In this document: piece after piece, positions 12,881 to 25,828 of the stretch
How positions within the stretch are numbered: position 1 is the first letter of the stretch
Layout: each line of letters opens with the position of its first letter
NCBI RefSeq assembly: GCF_029227915.1
Contig: NC_079887.1
Span: forward strand, 11,160,001 to 11,224,000
Length of the DNA: 64,000 nucleotides
Direction of reading: 5' to 3'
Source of the DNA: Hydractinia symbiolongicarpus
Taxonomy: Eukaryota > Cnidaria > Hydrozoa > Anthoathecata > Hydractiniidae
Program-made: the position numbers and the translations under genes
The notes under the pieces: generated by a model
Database searches by the model: none
The model's input: the letters and a program-made list of their open reading frames with translations, nothing else
Told to the model about the DNA's origin: nothing

Positions 12881-13265
12881 ACTTTTGCAGTTGCAATGCG
12901 GTTCTACAAAAAACTCTAGACTATTTTGAGCGTTGTTTTTACGCACCTTCTGCATTGGCTAAATAACAACTTGTAACCATTTCAAGCAGTAATTCTGACC
13001 TTAAAAGAGTGTGTTCTCAGGAAAACCATGATGCCATTGCAAATTTGTCGACGTCAGCAGTTTTTATTTTCTTCAATTATTTTTTATTAACATAGTGTCA
13101 ACATAGTTATTTAAAACTTGTTTGCAGTGGTCAAATCTGCCCCACCCCCTTCGTCCTCCGCTATTTTTTATACCTGAAATGCTCAGAGTAAATAGAGTTA
13201 AGTAAATATTTCCATTTGTAAGCTGCAGTCCTAAGGATGGAATTTATGTTTCCATTTTCTTCTAG

Positions 13266-15235
13266 CGTACCACTTTATGGCAGTGGATGAAGAAGGTGAT
13301 GAAGTTATCAAGGAGGGAGATGTTCATTTGTCACATGGAAGGGGTAGGTTTCTTCTTCTTTTTTACTTGTTTTTACTCAGTTTCTTTATCTTCTGTATTA
13401 TTGTTGATATGTGATTTAAAATTCATATACATTTTTCTTTTGTACTGTTTAGTGTCAGGACTTTATGCACATAATTTTCTCCGCAGCTTACACGGAGTTC
13501 CACCTTTGAATTGGGATCCTGAGCTGGCTAAACAAGCAAAAGAATGGGCTAGAGAACTTGCACAAAGTGGAAAGTTACGACATACAGATTTTTCGGAAGA
13601 GTTTTCCGACAATCTGTATTTGTATTACGGCACAGATAAAGCCGCTGCTGCTTATCATGCAGTGCATAAATGGTAAGTTGTTCATTTGTTACTGTCATTG
13701 ATATTAATGTGGCTGTTTCTTTTGTCGTTGTCGCTGTTGTTGTCGTTGTTGCGCTTGTTGTCGTTGTTTTTATTGTCGTTCTGTCGGTGCCATTGTTGCT
13801 GTCCTTGTCGTTAGTTACCATTGTTTTCATTGCATTTTTGTTTAAGTCGTTGTTGTAATCGCAGACGCTGCTTTTCATAATTATCTATCAAATTTATTAT
13901 AGGTATAGCCAAATTAAAAAATATCCATTTGATACGCATGAATTAAAATCTGAACATTGGATGACAAATGCATTTTCTGCCGTTGTTTGGGACGAAGTGC
14001 AATTCTTAGGTATGGGGATTTCTCATCATAATGGCACAAAAGAGTCGTATGTTGTGGCACGTTACTCACCAAGACCAAACGTTGGAAATTATGAAGAACA
14101 TGTCAAACCTCAATTACAACATAAAGGTATGTACCGGGCGCTGAGGGATGCGAATTTAAATGCCAGAAAATAAGCCGTACCGTTCAGGACCGAACGTTAG
14201 AAAGTTCAGTTCTTTGATTACGCAAATTAGCTAACTTTAATGACAGTGCTTTCCTCGTATTTCTTGATTTGTTAAACAAACATGTCAATCCAGGGCATTT
14301 TTGTATTTCATCATCATCTATCGCAATCACATTTCTTTCAGCATTGACATTTGTTTGATGATAGACCATATTAAACCACATACAATATTACCCATAATGC
14401 AATGAACCATACTAACTAAAGTTCAATTTTTGCTTAACACCACATCCCGATATTTTCGTAATTAACATAAAAATCGGGAATATCGGATTTTCGGGAAATT
14501 TTTGGCGTTTTTTATGCGAATGTAACTTTTATTTAGCTGGCAGAAACATGAATCAGAATAAAAAATTGCTTTAAAACTAAAGTAATTAAATTTTAAGTAG
14601 ATAGTCGTACTTTAAAGAAATTTCAAACTTCCCATGACGTCACAAAAAAGTGCAGACATAAGGAAAATTAATGACCTTTATTTTGTTCCTTTCAAAAGGA
14701 CATTGTACGAACCATAAATATGTCAAGTTTGATTTAATTTGTACAAGCTCTTAAAAGTTTTGGAAGGTGGTGGCAAAATCCCCCACTCCCACTTTCCCTG
14801 CCAACCCCGACCCCACTTTCCGTCATAATATGCTCGAAAAACCCCGGACTGAATAGGTTTAAAGTTGTTCGGTATTTTTAACTGTGAAGTTAGTCCTACT
14901 TAAGGTAAAACCCTTAAATAAATTAATAAATGTCTATAATGGAAACCATTTATTAAGTTATTGTTTTTTTTTTACATCTAGGTTCCTTGAGCGATGATTT
15001 TAAAAGTTTATTATTGAAATGATGGTTTTTCAGCTTTGACAGCTTTTCTATACCGCTTTACTTGCGGTACCATTTTGCGTGACAGACAGACAGACATATA
15101 GGGTATTTTAATATAGATATTGTTTTTTTTGTAGTTGGAAATAAAAATGACATCCATATTCCACCGATCGAAGATCTGGTTCCACCATCGTTTACAAAAG
15201 ATAAAGAAAAATTGTCAAGAAGTTACCACCAATAA
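13266..15235 (+). CDS. CAP-superfamily (SCP/GAPR-1-like) protein, 5' end unresolved
   Basis: Exons 13266-13343, 13453-13672, 13903-14126 and 15135-15235 (stop TAA 15233-15235) join with GT..AG borders and matching phases (1, 2, 1). The first visible exon is acidic (AVDEEGDEVIKEGDVHLSHG) and has no start; it begins with the last two bases of a codon. The next encodes the CAP core start: HNFLRSLHGVPPLNWDPELA, then AKEWARELAQSGKLRHTD. Exon three supplies WYSQIKKYPF, the VVWDEVQFLGMGIS block and YVVARYSPRPNVGNY, all characteristic of CAP domains. The usual GENL is replaced by SDNLY. The last exon is a polar tail ending SYHQ. CAP proteins are mostly secreted or membrane-associated. This one resembles the GAPR-1/PR-1 type, but no signal peptide is seen in the visible exons. 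The 5' exons may be at 1867-2965 (compatible phase) or in undetected sequence nearer. Confidence 0.85.
13719..13857 (+). repeat. Degenerate GTTGTC-rich simple repeat in CAP intron
   Basis: The intron between the second and third visible CAP exons is mostly imperfect GTTGTCGTTGTT-type sequence. It produces spurious Val-rich (plus strand) and Thr-rich (minus strand) open frames that should not be annotated as genes. Confidence 0.8.
15062..15119 (+). mobile_element. 3' end of short 'CATTTTGCGTGACAGACAGA' element
   Basis: TACCATTTTGCGTGACAGACAGACAGACA, then GGGTATTTTAATATAGAT, matches the 3' part of the short element seen complete at 49325-49485. It lies inside the last CAP intron, about 20 bases before the acceptor. 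Confidence 0.65.
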
Positions 15236-17794
15236 TCGAAGACTTGACAGATATTAAGTTAGGAAAAAAGCGTGTACACTTAGTGCCATTTGATTGTTAA
15301 TTAAATTGAAAATCGAAAATCCTATTTTTGAAAAAAAAAACAACTAAACTAATATATTTCTTTGTAAACAAAAGAGTGAAGTACTGTTCGATTTCATAAA
15401 AGTTAAATAGCAATATATAATTATTTTCAGTATCCATACCACACAACGTTCTTTAGTTATCCACGAAGACAACAACGGCATTGTAACTCATTTAAAAAAA
15501 CGAAATTCAGTTGGGCTAACTGTTCCTATAAACAAGGAAATTAAAAAAAATAACTAAAAAATAATGACAAAGAAAACGAAAAACTTTCTGTATTACCATT
15601 TTATACACGCGAATTAATTTGGCTTAAAATCCAAAATTTTACATCATTCTCATTTGACACAAAAGTGACAAATTTAATTTACCTTACTCAGTAGCTAATG
15701 AAAACGACTTAAGACTAAAGGCGGGTTTCAAATCAAAACCAACGCGATCGAATCGATCGATGTCGATCAAATTGATGTTACTAGAAATAAAAAATAGCAT
15801 GGTCTTTTTCAATCGGCATTGACCTGGCAGTCAAATTCGATCGAATTCAAAGGTTCGATTGCTTTCCACTTTTCATCAATCGATTGAAATTTATTTAAGA
15901 TCATAATTTATACCCACGTGAAAATGGCTGAAAACATTTTAACAAACAGAAATATATTGCATATTTGATGCAACAACAGCAATACACTATTTAACACAAG
16001 CAAACGTTAAAAGCTGGAACTGCTAAAAACACGGTACCGATAAGCGATTATTCGCAGTCGAATGTTGAAGAATTTGAAATAGCATTTGTAAAAGAAATTA
16101 GGTTGCCTAACCAAAATTTAATATGGAAGTAGCTAAGAGAATCAAAAAAGAGACGGGGCACATCATTTCAATTTCATATAAAATAAGCTCGCCTTCCAAA
16201 TAAATGATCTTTTTTTTATTAAAATGTTTGAAGTTTGGTGGTTTAGCGCATAACGGTGCCTTTTTGACCTTTTCACCTTTAAATAGTTTGTATTGTGTTT
16301 TGAATTGATTTTGATATATTTCTACATGGTGGATATGCGTATTTTACATGCCTAGCCTCACAAATATCGAGGGATATACCCTGTCTATTATTTTCAGGGG
16401 GCCATGGTTTAGATGGCGAGTCCTACAGTATTAATGCTCATTTTGAGCTACGCAGACCAAATTTGGGTCCGCGCTCTGTGCTATCTCCCCAATTTCCCTC
16501 ACATGGCTTGGGTTAAAAATTTTAATTCCTTTTTAATTTTAATTCGATTTTATCTACAAACGGAGATTGTCAGGGAGACCCCTACTAGAAAGCCACCTTA
16601 GACCCCTTATTCATTATGCTATTCTTTTATTCAGTTTGGTATAAGGGCTTATTTTATCCTAGCTAACGTTATTTTTGTGATATCTTCGCCAATCTGATGT
16701 GAAATACCGTAGCCAAAAAGTATTCAAGCTGGATACAGTTGGCTGCAACAAGATGTTCAAATGGTCTTTCTTGTGCTACTGGCATTTATATAGCTATTAC
16801 TTTTACTGCAATATAAAAATTGACAAAAGATTATTGATTCAATATGATCAACGTGTGATACTTAAATTTAGTTTTTGCCAAAATTAATTTTGAAACGTCA
16901 GGCTGTAGGATGTTTTTTTATTTGAAATAACAATAAATTGTGCAAATTTGAGTGATTGCTTAAACCGAAGTTTGGATAAAGTTTTTCTAAAAAGGGTATT
17001 CCGCTTACAGGATTGAGGTAAGCACGGATGTGCGTCATGGTTCACCTGTACCAAGCGCTCATGATGATGTCACTCACTATTAGTTGTTGAACGTTCACGG
17101 GAACAAGCTTCATAGAATATGAAAAGCTCGCCCCCTTTTATACTATAATATACATAAGCCAAGATAGTATTGCAACTTTTTGCTTTGCATTGACTGAAAA
17201 TTATCAACCTCGGCCAAAGTAATTTGATTAAATATTCAAGAAAATTCATAGCTGTAAATCTCCCAATAAACACATTCAATATCAACAATCTTTCAGAGCG
17301 CGCCCATTGTGGTCCCCTTACACTTTAATAATAATTATGAAAATCCTGCGTAGTAATGTTGTTATAAGATTGATGATATTTTTCAAAGTCTCTACTTTGG
17401 AGCTCCAAAGTAAAAAATCAAAATAAAAGCTACAAAAAACATTATTTTTTCACATATCTATAACATGAAAACATAAAAGCTTTCTCTCCTCGGAGGTAAT
17501 CAGTGAAGTCCACTGTTAACTTTCGACAAACATAAAAATGGTGATCTTTGGCTAATTCCGCACGTTTAAAGGATAAAGACAGGTGTGTTCTCCCCCCTTT
17601 ATGTAGTAATTACCGCAATTCCTTTGTAAGAGATAGAAAGAAGTTAATCGTGATAAGTAATTAAGTAGTTTTCTTACTGAATAGTAATGAGCTCTTGTTA
17701 TAAGAAAGTTCTTCTTTTTTTATAAAAAAATCGGGCGGGTGGTCGACCTTTGTTCTTAAAATTGTAATTTATTTAAAAACAAATACTTAGATGG
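15236..17794. other. Intergenic; one exon-like tail and repeats
   Basis: After a TTTTCAG acceptor at 15428, an open frame to TAA (15429-15558) reads like protein (SLVIHEDNNGIVTHLKKRN), but no upstream exon with a matching phase was found. At 15716-15900 several CGATCGAAT/ATCGATTGA motifs form inverted repeats, probably a small MITE. The rest is AT-rich without recognisable genes. Confidence 0.35.
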
Positions 17795-17945
17795 ATAATG
17801 ACGACGACGACGATGACGTTGGCGATGAGATGACGATTGCAGTGGCTATGACGAGGACAATGACAATGACAATGACGATGACAATGACGATGACAATGAC
17901 GATGAGAATGACGATGACGATTAAGATGACAATGACGATGACGAT
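17795..17945. repeat. (GACGAT/GACAAT)n simple repeat
   Basis: Imperfect trinucleotide/hexanucleotide array of GAC, GAT and AAT units. It gives low-complexity open frames on both strands (Met-Thr repeats forward, His-Arg repeats reverse) that are not convincing genes. It ends about 75 bp before the MITE at 18019. Confidence 0.9.
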
Positions 17946-18018
17946 GGCGACAATTTATATCAATGCCAATTTCTTCACTGAACCCTATGAAACTTTTACG
18001 ATCTGTAGCGTGTATCAC

Positions 18019-18795
18019 CTTGGAGGAAAGAATACGGAAGGAGAAACAACTCTTTTAATTCTATTGAAACATTGCGTGAGGTTCTAGCAGGTGTCTGTAT
18101 AGAAACTTAATTTGAAATTTTGGCGGTTGTGTGACTGAATTATTCGTGAATAACAATTCGCAACTATGATTGGTTATAAAAACGATTAGATAATTTGATG
18201 ATGAATTTGATGATAATACCAAAACAAGAAGCCACATTGAAATTGGTAAAATTTCTTTTGTTCTTATGTTAACATAATTAGCGAAGAAGCACGTGCTCGA
18301 CACTTTTGTAAACAAAAAGAAAAAGTTTATATCTCGTTTTAAAACGACGTTCTGTTATAAGAAGTTATTTCTTTAGTTAGAATAAACATTATTCCAGCAC
18401 ACATTTTTTCGGCACTCGTCCGGCGCATATCTATCTATATTGTTTTTCATGATCAAAGTGGTATACTCAAGCCTGCAAAAATAGGTTTATATCATGGTTA
18501 AACGCTTATTTCCAAACGTATTGTTGAAGTTTTTAACAGCAATGTTTACCGACTTATATTAGGCACACTTTCCATACTAATATCACGTGCCTACAGCGTG
18601 TTACAGTCAGATTTTAATAGAAAAAAGTTAGCCCCTATTAAAGGAGAATATGGAATTTGATCATTTTTTTGCGAAAAAGACTCGGTCGAGCACCTCACGC
18701 ACTGATTCTTTTGAAATTAAAAACAATAGAAAATTCAATACATTAAAAGCATACAGAAATGAAGTTGTTTCTCCTTCCGTATTCTTTTCTCCAAG
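18019..18795. mobile_element. Foldback MITE, 777 bp, copy 1
   Basis: Starts CTTGGAGGAAAGAATACGG and ends with its near-exact reverse complement (CCGTATTCTTTTCTCCAAG), giving ~32 bp terminal inverted repeats. A second inverted block just inside (TGCGTGAGGTTCTAGC versus the reverse complement of CGAGCACCTCACGCA) extends the foldback. It is flanked by a perfect 7-bp direct repeat GTATCAC (18012-18018 and 18796-18802). There is no transposase frame. A copy in inverted orientation is at 51345-52083. Confidence 0.9.
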
Positions 18796-19289
18796 GTATC
18801 ACATATCACTCTAATTTAATGAACGATTATTTATTTTTATATTTTCACACAGAATATAAAGAAGGATGATATGAGGGCTATTCCAATTTTAAAAGTAGAA
18901 TGAAATTATAAATAAAGTGAAGACTACAATTTTATATAAGTATAAAATTAAATCTAAAATATAAATAATTACAGACTTTTGTCCTTAAATCATTTTTGTT
19001 AGAGGCTAATATCAATATCCAAACAACGAATGAGCGAATCATTCTTAGCTCTAACTTCACCTGCCTTTTTAGTATAATTGAACCATTTATGATAAATTTT
19101 GTAAAGGAAAACAAGATATATAGAGAGTTCAGAGAAAAAGGAGCAACCATCGACAAAATTTATTTATCATGAACTTTAAGTTAATTCTAATTTTAATTGT
19201 AGTCTCTTTGTAATCCTTAATCAGTTGAAAGATTCCCATATCAATTCGTACAAATCTTTAATTCTTGCTTACTAAAAGATCACGAAGGA

Positions 19290-20540
19290 ATGTCAAATAA
19301 CACACATATTGCAAGTGACGTTGTTTTTATACCAGATATTCATCGCGTAGTGTTAACTATTGCGTACAGTATTATCGCTGCACTTGGCGTACCAGCAAAT
19401 CTTATGATCTTGATAATTATTATTTGGAATAAAAAATTGCGTCAGTTACCATTAAATCAGTATATAGTGACATTAGCATTCACAGATCTCTTAACATGTG
19501 GACTCTCAGCTCCATTTTATATATTCAGCTTAAATGTTGTACCGAATTCTGATATTTTACAAAGTGGTGTACTCTGTAAAGGGTTTTTAACTGTCACTTA
19601 CTCAAGTGGAATGCTTACTGTATCTGCATTGGCTGCGTTAAGCTTAGATCGTTGCTTGGCAATAATCAAGCCGTATTTATACCACAAATATATCACAAGT
19701 AAGAAGGTGTTCGTCTTAAATATTTGTCTATTGATACAAGTTGTCACAATAATGTTACCGGCCTCGATTATGAAGGGACTTATTGTTAACAATACAGTAC
19801 AAGGACTGGTTTGCATATTGCTTATACAGAATATGAATTTGGTCCATGTAACCCTTTGCATCGTTGCAAATGTGATTTTTCCCTTGCTATTAATCACACT
19901 GTGTAATACAATTGTGTTTAAAATAGCTAAAAAGCAATATAAAAAAATTACAGCAGATTTAGCACGTAACAGAGCAAATACGACAAGTTGCTCAACAAGT
20001 GTTATGTCATACTCTGCAAGAACGAGCTCTATTTGCACAAGTTTAGGAGTTGGTCGTGCAGGAAAGATACATGTGGTGCTTTCCACTCAAGTCGAATCAG
20101 AGAACAAGCCTGACGATACATTGGAAGAGAGACATGCCAATAAGCCAAGTTTTGAAGTTACACATCCTGCTCAAGAAGAATGTGATGGTACAGAAAAATC
20201 TAAAACAAACAAGAAAAGCATTTTGCATTCGCTTAAGAGAAAAGATTCAAAACACAAAGAGAAAGATTTAAAAAGTTCAATCTCTCGTTTCAAGTTTCAA
20301 TATCGAATTTACATTTCAACTTTATCAATGATCATTCTACTTTTTATATTATGGTCTCCATTTCCAGTTATCCGAGTAATGGCAATGTTGAGTTATAATG
20401 AGCTGGCGACACATTATGGTTTCTTATATAGTACACTGGGTACCACGATATTATCGTTAATAAATCCATTTGTTATTTTTATTACTAGAAGAGAATTTCA
20501 AAAATACGCATGTTTCAAGCAAAGAAAAATAACCCCATAG
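19290..20540 (+). CDS. Class A (rhodopsin-like) orphan GPCR, array copy 1
   Basis: Single-exon 416-residue seven-TM receptor. Landmarks: N-glycosylation site near the start (NNT), TM1 Asn37 in GVPANLMIL, TM2 Asp66 in LAFTDLL, Cys96 before TM3, DRC at 120-122 in place of DRY, ECL2 Cys in VQGLVC, a long polar third intracellular loop of roughly 130 residues, TM6 LWSPFP and TM7 NPFVIF in place of NPxxY. TM3 position 3.32 is Thr, not the amine-binding Asp, and TM7 lacks an opsin Lys, so aminergic receptor or opsin is unlikely. It acts at the plasma membrane, presumably through G proteins; the ligand is unknown. First of five tandem same-strand paralogous loci. The start is the first ATG with homology to the other intact copies (MSNNTHIA/MSNKTHIA). 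Confidence 0.93.
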   Translation: MSNNTHIASDVVFIPDIHRVVLTIAYSIIAALGVPANLMILIIIIWNKKLRQLPLNQYIVTLAFTDLLTCGLSAPFYIFSLNVVPNSDILQSGVLCKGFLTVTYSSGMLTVSALAALSLDRCLAIIKPYLYHKYITSKKVFVLNICLLIQVVTIMLPASIMKGLIVNNTVQGLVCILLIQNMNLVHVTLCIVANVIFPLLLITLCNTIVFKIAKKQYKKITADLARNRANTTSCSTSVMSYSARTSSICTSLGVGRAGKIHVVLSTQVESENKPDDTLEERHANKPSFEVTHPAQEECDGTEKSKTNKKSILHSLKRKDSKHKEKDLKSSISRFKFQYRIYISTLSMIILLFILWSPFPVIRVMAMLSYNELATHYGFLYSTLGTTILSLINPFVIFITRREFQKYACFKQRKITP

Positions 20541-22466
20541 AACTTCAGTCTGCAAAAATAAACTTGGAAAAATATTGGCTGGAAAATGCATGAAGCAGTT
20601 CTTACTATTCTCAATTTGTCATATAATAAAATTCTATCTTTTAAATTTTGTAATTTTGAAAAAGAAAAAGATTTACAAAACTCTTTGCGTATAATATAAA
20701 GGAAGGCATAAGTTAAGGCCCAAGTTTTAATTTCATTCGTCATTTACTGTTTTCTATCATTTGATGATTTGGTAATGTGTTACAGGTCTATGTCATTTTT
20801 CCCGTTTGCAATTTAGTTTAAAAGCAAGTGTTAAAAGCAGCAAATATTTTGTTATGTAAAATTTTAAGTGAGTAAAATTTTATGTGAGTTAGTATATTTA
20901 TTATTGTTGCAGAGAACAGAAAACGTACTTATTATTGATCAATTAGACTAAAAATTTTAATGCTGCATTGAGAGGTGTGTTTTGTAATTTGGACATTAAT
21001 GGAAACATGTGTGTTTATAATTTGGTATTTAAAGATTGTTATTGTGTATTGTAATAATAGTTTGTGTTAAAAGGTTTAATTATATTTGTAAATGATGATT
21101 GTAAGAATGTTTGGTTCAAGGTATGGCAAATTTATTTATTTAGCGACATTATGCCATCAAAAATTGCAAATTTTTAAGAGTAAACATTTTTAGCTAACAA
21201 CTAACCCAAGAGTATTACCTAAATAATAGACTATTTCGACCTAATGTTGGTGGTATAGTGCTCGCTGACAGTACCATGGCAGTACGGACGGTCGTAGTTT
21301 AAATCCTCAGTCGAGTCATGCCAGAGACTATAAGAAGGTGATTTCATCCCTTCTTCTTTAATGTTTAATTCGGAAATAGATTGATATACTAGTCAACAAT
21401 CACTTTTCCATATTTTATTTCTCTTTCTGGCTATCCAAGACGGAGAATTGGCTAATCAATTATTTAGCTTAGCGATTGTTGTGTTTGCATAGCTTGTAAA
21501 ACTCTGGTCACTCCAAGGATTTTACAGTTTCAACAAACTTGACTTCAACTTGAGTCTCCAGTTCAAATCCTACACCCTTATAAATATGTCATTTAATAAT
21601 TAGGTATTTGATAGTGTAATTCGGCATAAATAGAAGAAAATGGGAAATTTTGGTCCACTACTACTGCAATACTCAACTAAATGATCTAATGGTATTTCTT
21701 TCTTGTGTTAATAATATAAAACAAAAATGTTTTGTGAAATATATCTTTCACTAAAAGCGTAAACAGAACAGAGACAAATTTGTATTATAGTTTAATCAGA
21801 TTAATTATTTAAAGTTTTTCTACAGCAAGCATTTTTATCATGCAGCAATAATGTAGATTTTATAAAGATTATGCTGTTCTTAAAAGTACATACAATCAAG
21901 ATTTAGAAAATACGCCATAGCTAACACGTAGTCTAAAAAAGCAATTCAATAAAACATTTTGAAAAAAAACCGTTTCTTAACACAACAAGTAAGGCAAACA
22001 AAGAATGATCCTATCTTTGATCCTAGCAGGCCACTAAAGACCACATACCGTTAAACAACAATATGTACCATTCTCTTTCGAATCTATTGTATGTTTTATT
22101 ATAAATGGAAATATTTGCTTCCAGTTGTATACAATATAGATATTATTATTCACATAATAATAATGAAACATTGCAGCCGATAAAAAATCAAATTAATTCC
22201 TTTTGATCTGTTTAAATTGTATTCACAAAAAGCGGTTTTTAAAATTAGCTAAACTAAGCTTTTTAGAACAGAAGTACCTTTTAGATTTAAACGAGTGCCT
22301 TTAAGAATCAAACGTTTTGTGGACCAGAACTTGTGTTTAGAATGAGATGCTGTTAAAAAACAGTTAAAGATCAGTAATTATTCCATATGACTTTATGGAA
22401 GTATTATCCACTATAGAAACATAAAATAGAAGAATAAACTACACAAACATCTTTAAATAAAAAGAA
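20541..22466. other. Intergenic, contains a diverged SINE
   Basis: AT-rich with no genes seen. A diverged tRNA-derived SINE lies at ~21243-21420 and is listed separately. Confidence 0.5.
21243..21420 (+). mobile_element. Diverged tRNA-derived SINE
   Basis: TGGTGGTATAGTGCTCGCT resembles a tRNA box A region and TAGTTTAAATCC a worn box B. They are followed by GCCAGAGACTATAAGAAGGT, the same body block found at 43560 in the better copy. Sequence beyond ~21360 diverges. Confidence 0.55.
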
Positions 22467-23746
22467 ATGACGAATCTCACAAATATTCGCAGTGGTGTTG
22501 TCCCCCTGAAAGACAATCATCGCGTAGTATTAAGTATAGCTTATAATCTTATCGCTGTTCTTGGTATACCTGCTAATTTTTTCATTTTATCAATTATTAT
22601 ATGGAATAAAAAATTGCGCCGTCTGCCGCTAAACCAATATGTGGTTTCATTGGCATTCGCAGATCTTCTTACATGTGGAATTTCAGCGCCATTTTATATA
22701 TTCAGTGTAAATGTCACACCAAACTTAGATGTTTTACATAGTGGTGTTTTATGTAAAGGAATAATAACCGTTACATACTCCATCGGCTTGCTCACTATGT
22801 CTGCCTAAGCAGCCTTAAGCATCGATCGTTGCTTAGCCATAAGAAAGCCATACTTTTATTGCAGATATATCACAAGTAAGGAGGTGTTTATTATAACTAT
22901 ATCACTTGTTATGCAAGTTTTTGTAACTACATTACCACTTGCACTTGCAGATGGATATATCGTTAACAACAATATTCAAGGATTGGTGTGCGGAACTGAA
23001 ACACAAAATTGAAACCTCATTTACTCAACCTATATCATTGTCAATGTAGTGCTGCCATTATTAGCTATACAGTTTAGGAAGGTTTCAGCTAGTTTGCCTC
23101 ATAATCAAAAAAATAAACAAAGCTCTGCTTCTAGTGCTCTTTCGTATTCCACAAGAAAGAGTTTCGTTTGGAGAAGATTTTCCACTAGTTTTCAAGATAA
23201 TCAAGCTATGGGGAATGTTTTCCCAGTTGCAGAAGAATGCTCCATTAACTGTAACGATAAAGAAGGGAATAAAAATGTGAATATGCTTAAGTTAGAAGGA
23301 ACTCATACGGTTAACAAAGAAGATGATATTGTGCACAATGAAATACAAAAGAACTTCAAAACAAAAGTCAGAAGAAGGGCAGCAAAAATAAATTCTCTAA
23401 GGACCTCATTTAAGTCAGGAGAGCCAAAGTACAAAGAAAAGGATTTACCTCGTTTTAAGTTTCAATATCGTATTTACATTTCAACTTTATCCATGATCAT
23501 TCTACTTTTCATTTTTGGTCTCCATTTCCAATACTTCGGTTTAGAGCAATTCTAGGTTATAAGCATCTGGTGACCACTTACACTTTTTTATATAGTACAC
23601 TTGCTATTACACTACTTTCGGCGATCAATCCGTTGGTCATTTTTGTCACTAGAAAAGAATTTCAAAAATACATGTGGTTAAATAAAAGAAAAACAACAAG
23701 GTTAACCGATAATAGTGGTGCAATTTCGGTTACAACAAAATTTTAA
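22467..23746 (+). pseudogene. Class A GPCR pseudogene, array copy 2
   Basis: Clear paralogue of the copy at 19290, with TM1 (GIPANFFIL), LAFADLL, SIDRCLAI and the TM6-TM7 blocks, but broken. There is an in-frame TAA in TM3 (22806-22808), a TGA around 23008-23010 in ECL2, loss of the end of TM5 and start of the third loop (LLAI runs straight into QFRKV), and a one-base deletion in TM6 (TTCATTTTTGG against TTCATATTTTGG in intact copies) that shifts the frame. TM7 resumes in another frame (AINPLVIFVTRKEFQKY) to TAA at 23746. It is more diverged than the other copies, so probably older. Confidence 0.92.
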
Positions 23747-25828
23747 ACTAGGCAAAAACCGCGGTGAATCACGTAGTTACATGTTATAGTATGAGGAAAT
23801 AAACTTCCTTCCATGTTTACTTGGTTTGTTGTTCTGCAGCGTCGACCGGCTGAAGAATATTAAAGGCTATTAATGGATTTAATACTGAAAATTTTGGGAT
23901 AGCAACAAATCTTTTATTAAAGCACAAAACGTAATATTGACAGACCTTCGATTGTTTATGTTTAACGTGTGATGAAGCAAAGTAGATAAGAACCTTTGTG
24001 TTTATATCCTGGTTGTAAATATTCAAAACCTTCGTGGAACGAACACTATTTTGATTTTGATTTTCTTATAATTTGGTAGATTATGAAAATATTTTGCTTT
24101 AACATATGTATACATTTGGTTTAGTAAAGATAAAAATATGGAAATTATTTCTTTGTTTTTAAACAGTTAGCTACATTCCTTTTAATCATTACAGTATTTA
24201 TTCGATCAATATCATCTAGACGCTTACCAAATTTGAAAGTCGTATATATGATTTCTCCGATAGTAGTGAGACCTAATAACACTAAAATATGCACAAACGC
24301 ACAAAACTATCTTTGACAACACCTAACACCTAACTGAACTGACCTGTTGCAATCCTTCATAGATTGCTGGTTTTACCCCATCAAACTTTCTAGAATACAC
24401 TTTAATTCTTTTTTATTTTTATAAAAGCTACAAATTCTTTAATGTAGTTTTAAATATTTTCACTATAGCCTTCTACATGTAGAAATATGGTGTAAAAAGC
24501 ATTTTGAAAGGGTTAATCTAGTTGTTTGTAGTACTCACTTTTTTATAAGCATTACATCTTTTTGGGTTTGGGCACCATAATTTTTAGTAATTTGACATCT
24601 TCAGCCTTTAAGGTATGCTTTTAAAAAATGTTGCAAAAAAATGATAATATTTTAATTACAACTGTAAAAAATGGCGCTAAAACAAACAGTATTTTTCTAC
24701 TTTCCTCATCGACTCAATATTCATAACATTTTTTCTCAGTTCTTTTGAATAAAATTTAGTTTGTTTACAAAGTTTAAATCTTGATAATTTTTTGCTTGTT
24801 ACACCACGTTTTAAACTGAAAGGTGCAGGCATTTATAAATACGGAGAAATAATTGTTTTTATTCCTTTTATTTCGCGTTTTAGAAAATAAAGCATTATCA
24901 ATATTTTCTTCTATCCTCCAAGGTTTTAAACACTTACCCACGCTTAGTGTAAATAAAATATTTCGACCGCAGAATAAACTCAAAACATAAGAGTAAGGGA
25001 GGAGGAATTTATAATGCCTGCGGTCCGTAACTTTTGACAGCACCATTATAGTCTCGCAAGAATTGAAAATATTAGCATAATTTAAAATCGGGAAAAATAT
25101 CACTACCGAAGAAAATCGCATTCTGGGCAATATTTTGTCATTCTATTTTTATTGGTTGAGAATATCACGGAAAATCCGATATATATCATTCATCGGCTTA
25201 GAATCATGAATATCAGGAAAACGGAGGTGAAGCTTTATAATCAGTAATTCACACAATAATAAAATTTTCATTTAAACGCAACTTAAGCTCGTTTAAGGCT
25301 TTTAAAATTAGAAGTGTGTTTCCGATTACTTTTTTAATTATTTTAAAACGAAAGTTATTAAAAAAACTTAATTTCAAAGTTTTTTCTTTGTGCTCTCTTA
25401 CCATCGAAACAAAATTTGTGCAGGTTTGTAATTGATATACATCAAAAACACAATAAATAACATAGAACAGTAGGAAGGCGTTTGTTTCAAACCATTTCTA
25501 TTTTGGTTTCAAACTTATAAATGTATGAACTTGATGTTAGAATGAATAGATTTTATTTTGATAAGGTGTTGCGCCAAACGTTTGAAGGAGTTATTTGATC
25601 AAAGTCACAATAGAGCGATTATACTAAATCAACAAGGATATTTAGTCATTGGTCTGTTTACTAGCAGGTGGAATGCGTTTCTTTCTACACGAATCAGTAT
25701 GGGTGAGATTTGAGCCATAGTAAATAGATTTTATTACGGGCTCTTCGAAGTTAATAAATATTCAGAAAGTTTCTTCTTGTAGACAACACAAGATAATTTT
25801 TTTCGCTTTTGATTAAAAGGTTTTAGAA
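23747..25828. other. Intergenic; nothing recognised
   Basis: AT-rich sequence. A minus-strand 118-residue open frame (24774-25130) shows no domain or homologue among its neighbours and is treated as chance. Confidence 0.4.

Noticed and set aside
13287-13452. Membrane-spanning N-terminus of the CAP protein (FFFFFTCFYSV...)
   Set aside because: The hydrophobic stretch is read-through of a T-rich intron; a GTAGGT donor at 13344 and TTTAG acceptor at 13452 remove it in phase.
17773-18087. Met-Thr and His-Arg repeat open frames
   Set aside because: Low-complexity products of the GAC/GAT repeat, running on into the MITE.
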